From assembly GCA_017418765.1 (NCBI GenBank), contig JAFOMV010000260.1:1-11393 (forward strand): a stretch of 11,393 nt of DNA. Reading direction: 5' to 3'. Below the pieces are notes generated by a model. That model made no database searches. It saw nothing but the letters and a program-made list of their open reading frames with translations, and had not been told where the DNA came from. Shown in pieces: positions 4,719 to 11,393 of the stretch (position 1 is the stretch's first letter; the number at the start of each line of letters is the position of its first letter). The stretch is from Ruminococcus sp. (GTDB taxonomy: Bacteria; Bacillota_A; Clostridia; Oscillospirales; Ruminococcaceae). The position numbers and the translations under genes are program-made.

Positions 4719-6650
4719 TTGAATAAACGAAAAAAAATAGCATTGCTTACTGCTTCTCCTGAGATCGGTCACGGAAAAAGAATGTTGGAAGGCGTAGCTG
4801 CACAGTGCTTGAAATACAACTATGACCTTGCAGTGTTTTGTGCGATGACAGGACTGAATACAGCTATGGAGGAATATGCGGTAGGTGAGAAGAATATCTT
4901 CAATCTTCCTAATTTCGATCTTCTTGATGGTGTCATCCTCGATACAGCTCAGCTCATTGATAGTCATGGCTATGAACATCTTGATATAATTTACGATATG
5001 ATAAAAAGAAAATGTCATATCCCTGTTGTGGCTCTTGATATGCCTATACATGATATCCATTTCATAGAGAGCGAAAATGAAGGAGTGCTCCGTGAGATGG
5101 CACGTCATGTCGTTAATGTGCATCATAAAAAGAGAATATGCCTGATATCAGGCTCAGAGGATAATTATGCAGCAAAATTCAGAATGGAGACATTCATCGA
5201 TGAGCTTGAAAAGCTGGGCATCAATGTCCCAGAGGAATACAGGGTGTACAGCGATTTCTGGTATACCGGCGGAAGCGCTTTCGGTCAGGAGCTTGCTGAC
5301 GGAAAACTGCCGCTTCCTGAGGCTGTATTATGCGGCAATGACTTCCTTGCAATGGGTCTTATCTACAGGCTGAAAAAAAATGGCATAAAAGTTCCCGATG
5401 ATGTTATAGTTATAGGCTATGAGGCTACTGATGAAGCAGCAGGATTTGAGATTTCAGTTTCATCTTTTCAGTCAAATGATGCACTTTCTGCGGCTAATGC
5501 AGTTGATTATCTTAGAAGCATCATAGAACCTGACAAGGAGATCATCCCCTACGAAACAAAGACTCTTTTCAGCCCCGGCATGAGCTGCGGCTGTGAACCT
5601 GATTATTCACGCTCTGCTATGGCTATACATGATCATCTGTACTTTACTTTCCCGAATTATGCAGATGAGGAACTGTATAAGCATACTGATATCGGACTGC
5701 TTATGGAAAGCTATATCTCAGAAGAATTTACAGCATCCCAGACCATAGAGGACTGTATCAGGAATATTAACCTGAAAACATATCTTATCTTTCCGTTCCT
5801 GAATTTCTACCTTTGTTTGAAAGAGGACTGGATGGATGTAAAAAATGATATACAAGTAGGCTATCCTGAAAAAATGAAAATCGTTGCAGTCAATACAACT
5901 GTTCATGAACTCTATTTCCATACTGAGGCTGAAAGCATAACATTCGATACAAGCCTTATGATACCGAGGCTGATAGAGAACGATGACGATAAACCGTCTG
6001 TGTATTATTTCAGCCCTGTACATTTCAGCTCTAATACTCTTGGATATGCTGTCATACAGAGAAACCTTGATGATGAGCATAAGCCCAATGTCGTATACCG
6101 CAACTGGCTGAGATTCGTTGATAATGCCCTTGAAATGGCAAGAGCAAAACAGCGCCTTATGACACTGTCTGTACGTGATGAGATGACAGGCGCCTTCAAC
6201 AGAAGGGGTATGTACATAGAGGTAGAAAAAATGCTGGAGGAAGCCTCTGATGATGCAAGCATCTTCGTATGCGTCATAGATATGGACAGGCTAAAATATA
6301 TAAATGATACCTTCGGTCACACAGAGGGCGATTTCGGCATCAAGACAGTCAGCACGGCAGGCTTTTCGGTAACAGAAGATGATGAGATATTTGTACGTGC
6401 AGGCGGCGATGAATTTTATATAATAGGCATAGGTGATTATCGTCCGAATGCAGGCGAGAAACGGATACAGGATTTCAATGAAGCTTTGGAAAAGCTTACC
6501 GCAGATATAGATAAACCCTATTCCGTCACCGCAAGTGTCGGTACGGCATTGCGAAAGGTAGTCAAGCAGATTAATCTTGAGGATATCATAAGTGAGGCTG
6601 ATGAAATGATGTATCAGCATAAGACTGCAAAGAAATGTCAGCGTATCTGA
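4719..6650 (+). CDS. Cytoplasmic LacI-type ligand-binding sensor with C-terminal GGDEF domain (diguanylate cyclase)
   Basis: A 643-residue protein starting with TTG; AAAGGGG (4704-4710) is 8 bases upstream. Residues 6-285 form a periplasmic-binding/LacI ligand domain ('KIALLTASPEIGHGKRMLEG', 'PEAVLCGNDFLAMGLIYRL', 'VPDDVIVIGYE'), but there is no N-terminal DNA-binding helix-turn-helix and no signal peptide. 'SCGC' at 289-292 closes this domain. Residues 300-480 are an uncharacterised linker or sensor region. Residues 484-640 are a GGDEF domain: 'RDEMTGAFNRRG', metal-binding Asp in 'VIDMDRLKYINDTFGH', and intact 'AGGDEF' with GGDEF at 562-566. It should make c-di-GMP from GTP. The upstream RxxD inhibitory site is absent, so product feedback is likely missing. 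Without HTH or membrane anchor it probably couples an intracellular, perhaps sugar-like ligand to c-di-GMP. It heads an operon with the next two genes. Confidence 0.88.
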   Translation: MNKRKKIALLTASPEIGHGKRMLEGVAAQCLKYNYDLAVFCAMTGLNTAMEEYAVGEKNIFNLPNFDLLDGVILDTAQLIDSHGYEHLDIIYDMIKRKCHIPVVALDMPIHDIHFIESENEGVLREMARHVVNVHHKKRICLISGSEDNYAAKFRMETFIDELEKLGINVPEEYRVYSDFWYTGGSAFGQELADGKLPLPEAVLCGNDFLAMGLIYRLKKNGIKVPDDVIVIGYEATDEAAGFEISVSSFQSNDALSAANAVDYLRSIIEPDKEIIPYETKTLFSPGMSCGCEPDYSRSAMAIHDHLYFTFPNYADEELYKHTDIGLLMESYISEEFTASQTIEDCIRNINLKTYLIFPFLNFYLCLKEDWMDVKNDIQVGYPEKMKIVAVNTTVHELYFHTEAESITFDTSLMIPRLIENDDDKPSVYYFSPVHFSSNTLGYAVIQRNLDDEHKPNVVYRNWLRFVDNALEMARAKQRLMTLSVRDEMTGAFNRRGMYIEVEKMLEEASDDASIFVCVIDMDRLKYINDTFGHTEGDFGIKTVSTAGFSVTEDDEIFVRAGGDEFYIIGIGDYRPNAGEKRIQDFNEALEKLTADIDKPYSVTASVGTALRKVVKQINLEDIISEADEMMYQHKTAKKCQRI

Positions 6651-6655
6651 TATAC

Positions 6656-6672
6656 AGGAGGTAACTGTTACG
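6656..6672 (+). promoter_or_regulatory. Ribosome binding site that points to an ACG start codon
   Basis: A full AGGAGG (6656-6661) is followed by eight bases and then ACG (6670-6672). No ATG, GTG or TTG is in frame between the stop at 6607 and the ATG at 6838. The ideal spacing makes ACG the best start; ATT at 6676 (14-base spacing) is a weaker alternative. Confidence 0.6.
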
Positions 6673-7488
6673 AGTATTATCAGGATCAATGAGGATATCA
6701 GCCATGAACTGGAGATATTCACTTCAATAAAAGAATCGGGGCTCCTGCATTATTATGAGCCCGATCCGGGGATTTTTATTGCGGAAAGTCCGAAAGTTAT
6801 TGAAAGAGCTCTCAACGCCGGATATGAACCGCTCTCAATGCTTATGTGTGAAAATGATATAACAGGCGAGGCGGAGGATATCGTGAGCAGGTGCGGCGAT
6901 ATACCGCTGTATACCGGCAATGATGATGAAATAGCCGATATCATCGGTTTCAGGCTTATAAGGGGAGCTCTCTGTGCGATGAGGCGCAGAGAGCTTTCTT
7001 CTGTTGAAAATATATGCAAAGGCAAAAGCAGGATCGCAGTTCTTGAAAATGTGGTCAACCCTGCTAATATGGGTTCGATCTTCCGAAGTGCTGCTGCTCT
7101 CGGCATGGAGGCTGTACTGCTTACACAAGGCTGTACCGATCCGCTGTACAGACGCTCCGCAAGGGTCAGCATGGGGACGGTTTTTCAGGTCCCTTGGACA
7201 TTTCTGCAATGCAGTATTACTGAATATACATCACTGCTTCATCAGCTTGGTTTTTCGCTGGCGGCTATGGCATTGCGTGATGATTCTGTAGATATAGACG
7301 ATGATAAGCTGAATTCGGAGGAAAGACTGGCTGTGATAATGGGAACAGAGGGCGATGGTCTGGCGGATCTGACTATAGCTTCATGCGATCATACGGTAAA
7401 AATACCTATGTATCATGGTGTGGATTCGTTGAATGTTGCTGCGGCAAGCGCAGTTGCTTTCTGGCAGCTTGGCAGAAGAAGAAAATGA
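6670..7488 (+). CDS. TrmH/SpoU-family RNA 2'-O-methyltransferase, likely ACG start
   Basis: 272 codons from the ACG at 6670, close to the usual 250-270 of TrmH-type enzymes that have an N-terminal substrate-binding domain. That domain is clear before the first ATG: 'GIFIAESPKVIERALNAGYE' at about residues 34-53 is the standard motif, so a start at 6838 (residue 57) would cut it off. SpoU motif 1 'NVVNPANMGSIFRSAAALG' spans 127-145, motif 2 'IMGTEGDGL' 223-231, and motif 3 'IPMYHGVDSLNVAAA' 245-259, with the catalytic-loop Arg, Asn and knot residues present. It should transfer a methyl group from SAM to ribose 2'-O of rRNA or tRNA; the target is not clear. It begins 20 bases after the GGDEF gene and ends 9 before the next, so it is operonic and possibly translationally coupled. 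Confidence 0.85.
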   Translation, partial: TSIIRINEDISHELEIFTSIKESGLLHYYEPDPGIFIAESPKVIERALNAGYEPLSMLMCENDITGEAEDIVSRCGDIPLYTGNDDEIADIIGFRLIRGALCAMRRRELSSVENICKGKSRIAVLENVVNPANMGSIFRSAAALGMEAVLLTQGCTDPLYRRSARVSMGTVFQVPWTFLQCSITEYTSLLHQLGFSLAAMALRDDSVDIDDDKLNSEERLAVIMGTEGDGLADLTIASCDHTVKIPMYHGVDSLNVAAASAVAFWQLGRRRK

Positions 7489-7497
7489 GGTAAGGTC

Positions 7498-8478
7498 ATG
7501 GATAAAATAAGATGGGGCATTATAGGCACAGGCAGGATAGCTCATACATTTGCCGAAGCACTGGCGGGTACAGCCGATGCTGAGCTTTATGCTGCTGCTT
7601 CAAGAGATCGGGCAAAGGCACTGGGTTTTGCTGAACGATATGGTTTTAAAAAGGCTTACGGCAGCTACAGCGAGCTTGCTTCTGACAACAGTGTGGACGT
7701 TGTGTATATCGCTACACCTATGGCTTCTCATTACTCTGATGCCATGCTTTGCATTGAGAACGGCAGGAACGTTCTGTGCGAAAAATCGCTTGCGCTTAAT
7801 GCAGTGCAAGCAGAAAAGATGTTGTACACAGCTGAGGAAAAAGGCGTATTTTTTATGGAGGCAATGTGGATGAAATGCCGTCCCGTCTTTCTTAAGGTAA
7901 CGGAATGGATAAAAAGTGGAAAAATAGGAAGCCCTCAGTCCATAAAAGCCGATTTCAGCAATTCTGTACCGTATGACAGCGGCGACAGACTTTTCCGTGC
8001 AGACTGCGGAGGCGGAGCATTGCTTGATCTGGGAGTTTACCCACTTACACTTGCAGATTCCTTTTTCGGAGTTCCTGACGAGATCATCAGCTGTGCTGAT
8101 ATAAAAAACGGAGTTGATATCAATAACAGTATCATTCTGAAATACAGCGACGGCAGAAGCGTATCCTCATATAATGGTTTTCAGCTTCAGCTAAGTAACA
8201 ACGCACTTATTTCGGGAAGTGACGGATACATAGTAATGGGCAGCTATTTTCATTGTACAAGCGAGGCGACACTTTTTAACAGCAGTTCGGATATCGTTGA
8301 AAAGTTCACGTGCGAGCCTGAGATCAACGGCTATGAGTACGAAATACGTGAGGTACACCATTGCCTCAGAAACGGTCTGAAAGAAAGCGTTCTTGTTCCG
8401 CATTCAGATACGATAAGGGTGATGAAGCTTATGGATGAATGCAGAAAGCAATGGGGGATGAAGTTCCCTCAGGAATAA
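7498..8478 (+). CDS. Gfo/Idh/MocA-family NAD(P)-dependent oxidoreductase
   Basis: 326 residues with GAGGTAAGG just before the ATG. The Rossmann nucleotide motif 'GIIGTGRIA' is at 7-15 and 'VDVVYIATPMASHY' at 66-79. The catalytic-lysine motif is EKS at 95-97, where most family members have EKP. 'GGGALLDLGVYPL' at 171-183 carries the Asp and Tyr expected in members close to dimeric dihydrodiol dehydrogenase. It should oxidise or reduce a sugar, inositol or similar diol substrate in the cytoplasm; the substrate is not predictable. It is the last gene of the operon, only 9 bases after the RNA methyltransferase, and is followed by a strong hairpin. Its presence with the LacI-like sensor protein fits sugar-linked metabolism, but this is an inference. 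Confidence 0.9.
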   Translation: MDKIRWGIIGTGRIAHTFAEALAGTADAELYAAASRDRAKALGFAERYGFKKAYGSYSELASDNSVDVVYIATPMASHYSDAMLCIENGRNVLCEKSLALNAVQAEKMLYTAEEKGVFFMEAMWMKCRPVFLKVTEWIKSGKIGSPQSIKADFSNSVPYDSGDRLFRADCGGGALLDLGVYPLTLADSFFGVPDEIISCADIKNGVDINNSIILKYSDGRSVSSYNGFQLQLSNNALISGSDGYIVMGSYFHCTSEATLFNSSSDIVEKFTCEPEINGYEYEIREVHHCLRNGLKESVLVPHSDTIRVMKLMDECRKQWGMKFPQE

Positions 8479-8501
8479 TATAACTGTTTTGTGAAATGAT
8501 A

Positions 8502-8548
8502 AAACTCACCGTTAACTGCAATATGGAATAGCAGTTAACGGTGAGTTT
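8502..8548. terminator. Bidirectional terminator between converging operons
   Basis: A perfect 18-bp stem, AAACTCACCGTTAACTGC (8502-8519) with its complement at 8531-8548, and an 11-base loop. On the + strand it is followed by ATTTTATACTTT; on the - strand by TATCATTT. It sits between the + operon ending at 8478 and the - operon ending at 8569. Confidence 0.88.
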
Positions 8549-8568
8549 ATTTTATACTTTATATTAGT

Positions 8569-10155
8569 TTAGCTTATCTTTGTAAAGCGGCGGACATCTC
8601 CTGCTTTTCCGATGAACATAGACTTAGGTCTTGCCCATACTTCACCGCTTTCAACTGATTTGTATATGACGAGTTCTTCCATTGTTTCGCTATGGCGTGC
8701 TACAGCCATAAGTTCGTATTCACTGCCCTTGAAATGGCGGTATCTTGCACCTACAGCTATTTCCGTATCAGCCTCGTCAGCATGAGGCTGCTCCTGTGGC
8801 TGTTCATCGATGATGTCATCAGATACCATGATCATCGCTGTATATGGCTGCATTTTGATATGAGCAATGCCGTTTTCTACGGTCACGGGTGTGGATGAAA
8901 GAACGTCCACAAGGTTTTCAAGGTGAGTGCCGAAGCTGAAGTCATATTCATAGTCGGCAAGGTTAAGAGCAACATAAACAGTCTGATCTCCCAGAACTTT
9001 TTTAAACAGAAGCTGTTGATTGGTGATAGCTATCCTTTCGTACATACCGGTTCTTAGCGCAGGGTAGGCGTGATAGGCTTTTCCAAGCTTAACGATATGG
9101 TTATAAAGTGAGAGATTCTCCTTTTCCATATCCTGTAAATGCAGACATGGGCGCAGATTATCATCGGAGTTGTTTTCTTTTCTGCCGTATATGCCGTACT
9201 CGCTGCCATAATATATAGATGGGATTCCCGGCATTGTATACATAAGAGTATATACAAGCGGCAGATGAGCTTCGTTATTGAGTGTGCTTGCAAGACGATT
9301 GACATCGTGGTTGTCTACAAAGTTGTAAAGGTCGATATTGCGGTAAATGCCGCCATTTGCGCCGGACTGGCGGTTGATGGAGTAGTCGATCTCAAAGTAG
9401 TTTTTATCGTTGTGGGAAGACCAGAGGCCCTTATAGCATTCATAGTTGGTAACGCTGTCAAGCATTTCAGGGTTAGCCCAGCGATTGTAGTCACCGTGAA
9501 TTATTTCTCCCATGAGCCAGAAATCGGGTCTTTTGCCTTTACAGAAGCTTCTGAGTCTCTTGAAGAAATCAAAGTCGATGCAGTCAGCGGCGTCAAAGCG
9601 GATACCATCAATACCGAAGGATTCTATCCAGTAGTTGACAGCGTCTATGATATGGTCACATACTCCCACGTTTCTGAGATTGAGCTTTACAAGGTTATAA
9701 TGTCCGTTCCATCCCTCATACCAGAAAGGATCGCCATAGGGGCTTTGTCCGCCGAAGTTAAGGTTCTGGAACCAATCGCAGTAACCGGAAGCCTGTCCTT
9801 TTTCAATAACGTCAAGAAACTGAGGGAATTTCCTGCCAACATGATTGAAAACACCGTCAAGAATTACTCTGATACCGTTTTCGTGGAGCTTATCACAAAT
9901 GAAACGGAAAGAATTATTGTCACCAAGTCGGCGGTCTATCAGTTTATAATCAGTTGTGTCATAGCCGTGTTCGACAGATTCAAAAACAGGACCGAAATAA
10001 ACAGCGTCGATATTCATTTCCTTTAAATGAGGTATCCAGTCGAGGACCTTATCGAGCCTGTAGGTGACATTCTCACTTTCATCATTGAATTTTGGAGCAC
10101 CGCAGAATCCAAGAGGGTAAATGTGATAGATTACAGCGTTGTTGTACCAATTCAT
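8569..10155 (-). CDS. Intracellular GH13 alpha-amylase-family enzyme with C-terminal DUF1653 domain
   Basis: I chose the ATG at 10155 (528 aa) because AAGGAG lies eight bases upstream and the protein then begins 'MNWYNNAVIYHIYP', the usual GH13 opening; a longer form back to 10227 would run into the upstream gene. Catalytic features: 'DGVFNHVG' with D100 and H105, nucleophile D188 in 'GIRFDAAD', acid/base E217 in 'LMGEI', and 'FVDNHD' with D284. All needed residues are present, so it should hydrolyse or rearrange alpha-glucans or maltodextrins; exact specificity is unclear, and cyclomaltodextrinase-like enzymes are the nearest comparison. No signal peptide, so cytoplasmic. After a Gln/Asp-rich linker (about 446-467), residues 470-525 match DUF1653 ('RYRHFKGSEYELMAVARHSE', then 'VWARPKSMF'), a domain usually found alone. 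It follows the HD gene by 25 bases. Confidence 0.9.
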   Translation of the reverse strand: MNWYNNAVIYHIYPLGFCGAPKFNDESENVTYRLDKVLDWIPHLKEMNIDAVYFGPVFESVEHGYDTTDYKLIDRRLGDNNSFRFICDKLHENGIRVILDGVFNHVGRKFPQFLDVIEKGQASGYCDWFQNLNFGGQSPYGDPFWYEGWNGHYNLVKLNLRNVGVCDHIIDAVNYWIESFGIDGIRFDAADCIDFDFFKRLRSFCKGKRPDFWLMGEIIHGDYNRWANPEMLDSVTNYECYKGLWSSHNDKNYFEIDYSINRQSGANGGIYRNIDLYNFVDNHDVNRLASTLNNEAHLPLVYTLMYTMPGIPSIYYGSEYGIYGRKENNSDDNLRPCLHLQDMEKENLSLYNHIVKLGKAYHAYPALRTGMYERIAITNQQLLFKKVLGDQTVYVALNLADYEYDFSFGTHLENLVDVLSSTPVTVENGIAHIKMQPYTAMIMVSDDIIDEQPQEQPHADEADTEIAVGARYRHFKGSEYELMAVARHSETMEELVIYKSVESGEVWARPKSMFIGKAGDVRRFTKIS

Positions 10156-10180
10156 ATTAACATCTCCTTGTATAAGTATA

Positions 10181-10783
10181 TTATTTAGAGCTTCCTTCAA
10201 GATAATATGAAGCTTCCATATCAGCAACGTTCAGAGCAAGTGCGAGAGGGTACATTTCCAAAGCTTTGCCGATAGTGCCCCTTTCCTCGGTACCTCCGTA
10301 AGAAAAACCCATGTGATAGCGGATGGCAAAGGCTTCTTCACGTGTGAGTCTGTCATCGCCGTAAAAATAACCTGAGAGGATGTAAACGGATTTTTCTCCG
10401 TGACCATATGGAAGGGTATCATTAATGGTATAGAAAGGCACTTTTTCCCATTGGCCGGTTTCCTCATTTTTTTTATTTCTGAGTTCAGTGGTATAGAAGT
10501 TTACCTTGCAGATATCATGCAGCAGAGCGACTATGGCAATAGTTTCCTCTGAGTAATCCATACCGTAGAGTTCCTTGGTCCTTGGCCTTGAGAGGTAATC
10601 CTTAAGACAATGATATACATTAAGGCTATGCTGAACAAGTCCGCCCTCATAAGAGCCGTGAAAGCGAGTGCTGCTTGGAGCAGTAAAAAAATCGCTTTTC
10701 AGCAGAAATTCAAGGAGTTTATCAGCGCCGCCCCTTTTAATGTTTTCCTTATATATCTGTATAAATTCTTCTTTAGCAGTCAA
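10181..10783 (-). CDS. HD-domain phosphohydrolase-like protein, 200 aa, TTG start
   Basis: The TTG at 10783 is the start because AAAGGA stands eight bases upstream and no better start is in frame. Metal-binding residues of an HD domain are visible: H52 in 'GGLVQHSLNVYH', H89-D90 in 'IVALLHDICK', H128 in 'YGHGEKS', H157 in 'RYHMG' and D188 in 'NVADMEA'. This H...HD...H...H...D pattern is typical of a dinuclear-metal HD phosphohydrolase, as in YhaM-like or nucleotidase proteins. The substrate cannot be assigned; a nucleotide or phosphate ester is likely. It has its own promoter and is the first gene of a two-gene operon with the GH13 enzyme. The link to glucan metabolism is not obvious and may be only positional. 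Confidence 0.85.
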   Translation of the reverse strand: MTAKEEFIQIYKENIKRGGADKLLEFLLKSDFFTAPSSTRFHGSYEGGLVQHSLNVYHCLKDYLSRPRTKELYGMDYSEETIAIVALLHDICKVNFYTTELRNKKNEETGQWEKVPFYTINDTLPYGHGEKSVYILSGYFYGDDRLTREEAFAIRYHMGFSYGGTEERGTIGKALEMYPLALALNVADMEASYYLEGSSK

Positions 10784-10818
10784 TAGGATCGTCCTTTCTG
10801 AATTAATACTACAAATAC

Positions 10819-10847
10819 ATTATAGCATAATCAAGAGTGATTTTCAA
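10819..10847 (-). promoter_or_regulatory. SigA promoter of the HD/GH13 operon
   Basis: On the complement: -35 TTGAAA (10842-10847), 17-bp spacer, -10 TATAAT (10819-10824). It places the start of transcription about 25-30 bases before the TTG start codon. Confidence 0.85.
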
Positions 10848-10998
10848 TAGGTTATATCTGTAAAATCAAAAAAAATTAGGAGAAATAAATAAATTATAAG
10901 ATATAAATACGCAAAATACAATTTGTAGAAAAAATAAGCGAGAAAACATTTTGTATGAAGTTAATAAAAAACGCAAAAAATAACAGAGATTCTTTTAG
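10848..10998. other. A/T-rich intergenic stretch without a gene
   Basis: No convincing reading frame with RBS is present on either strand. The stretch is rich in A-tracts, and the part just before 10999 could act as UP elements for the first of the strong promoters. Confidence 0.5.
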
Positions 10999-11027
10999 TT
11001 GACAATAGGTGAAAAAGGTGTTATAAT
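10999..11027 (+). promoter_or_regulatory. rRNA-type promoter P1
   Basis: -35 TTGACA (10999-11004), 17-bp spacer, -10 TATAAT (11022-11027), both perfect. The initial transcribed region reads AATAAAGCTGTC, shared with P2. Confidence 0.9.
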
Positions 11028-11144
11028 AATAAAGCTGTCGGACGAGAGGACGGGCGGTAAGACTGTTGGCGCAGCACGCAAGGAATCGGGAGAAGACAGA
11101 GAAAGAGATCACGAAAAAGTTTTTGAAAAACTTTGAGAAAAAGC

Positions 11145-11173
11145 TTGACAAACGGCTTTGGAAGTGATATAAT
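11145..11173 (+). promoter_or_regulatory. rRNA-type promoter P2
   Basis: -35 TTGACA (11145-11150), 17-bp spacer, -10 TATAAT (11168-11173), followed by ATTAAAGCTGTC, close to the P1 start region. Its upstream A-rich tract (about 11112-11144) resembles that of P3. Confidence 0.9.
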
Positions 11174-11239
11174 ATTAAAGCTGTCTCAGAGAGACAGGCC
11201 GCAGAAAAAGAAAATTTTGAAAAAACTTCTGAAAAGGGG

Positions 11240-11268
11240 TTGACAAAGCAAAGAAACTGTGGTATAAT
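11240..11268 (+). promoter_or_regulatory. rRNA-type promoter P3
   Basis: -35 TTGACA (11240-11245), 17-bp spacer, -10 TATAAT (11263-11268), followed by AAAAAAGCTCATC. It is the promoter nearest to the presumed 16S gene. Confidence 0.9.
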
Positions 11269-11393
11269 AAAAAAGCTCATCACCAAAAAATGAGCGAACA
11301 GCATCTTGAAAATTAAACAATGCAAAGAAAGTATAACGACCCTTGAGATTCCGATGAGAGAATCGGAAGGTCAAGTAAAGACTTTAAAACGCA
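11269..11393 (+). ncRNA. 5' leader of an rRNA operon; 16S gene expected just beyond the window
   Basis: The stretch has no reading frame with RBS. 'GCATCTTGAAAATTAAACAA' (11301-11320) resembles the boxA-like element of Firmicutes rRNA leaders (TTCTTTGAAAACTAAAC in Bacillus). A stem follows: GACC/GGTC (11338-11341, 11369-11372) enclosing TTCCGAT/ATCGGAA (11349-11355, 11362-11368), perhaps a processing or antitermination structure. Three tandem promoters drive it. The 16S start itself is not in the window, so the assignment depends on these features. Confidence 0.72.

Noticed and set aside
6838..7488. RNA methyltransferase starting at the ATG at 6838
   Set aside because: This start would remove the conserved N-terminal substrate-binding motif that reads clearly upstream, and no RBS precedes it.
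9139..10026. 295-codon open frame on the + strand opposite the GH13 gene
   Set aside because: It is antisense to a gene with full catalytic motifs, has no RBS, and its composition mirrors the complement of that gene.
10156..10227. Longer GH13 start upstream of 10155
   Set aside because: It overlaps the end of the HD gene, bypasses the AAGGAG eight bases before 10155 and adds residues with no GH13 similarity.
10894..11325. Phe-rich 143-codon frame on the - strand
   Set aside because: It runs antisense through three consensus promoters and the rRNA leader; the Phe and Ser bias comes from the A-tracts.

Overview
The window reads as chromosomal DNA of a low-to-mid GC, Gram-positive anaerobe, most like the Ruminococcus/Oscillospiraceae group. 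This rests on strong AGGAGG-type ribosome binding sites, TTGACA-N17-TATAAT promoters, frequent TTG starts, an rRNA leader of Firmicutes type at the right edge, and the protein families seen. The taxonomic call is inference; no 16S sequence lies inside the window.

Layout. (1) Positions 2-1566, + strand: the 3' part of a CobW/COG0523 metallochaperone-like GTPase with a very His/Cys-rich linker, then a second, divergent CobW-like GTPase joined to a C-terminal domain resembling the TIGR03943/YcgQ (DUF1980) family. This looks like a metal (probably zinc) homeostasis operon and ends in a strong terminator. (2) Positions 1632-3625, - strand: two small unknown proteins and a free-standing C-terminal domain of the BREX methyltransferase PglX, with its own consensus promoter and RBS but no methyltransferase part nearby. 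(3) Positions 3819-4635, + strand: a perfect promoter, a 5' leader with a terminator-like hairpin before the gene, and a six-helix membrane protein of unknown function. (4) Positions 4648-8548, + strand: an apparent operon of a cytoplasmic LacI-type sensor/GGDEF protein, a TrmH/SpoU RNA methyltransferase with no canonical start codon (best candidate ACG), and a Gfo/Idh/MocA oxidoreductase. (5) Positions 8569-10847, - strand: an HD-domain protein followed by an intracellular GH13 amylase-family enzyme carrying a C-terminal DUF1653 domain. (6) Positions 10999-11393, + strand: three tandem consensus promoters and an rRNA-type leader; the 16S gene should begin just past the window.

How the parts may work together. 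The left operon probably handles metal supply. The sensor/GGDEF protein may connect a sugar-like ligand to c-di-GMP, and the GH13 enzyme handles alpha-glucans, so the middle of the window fits a carbohydrate-feeding lifestyle. The items most worth a second look are the PglX C-terminal orphan, the GTPase/YcgQ-like fusion, the GH13-DUF1653 fusion, the likely ACG start, and the leader with an internal terminator.
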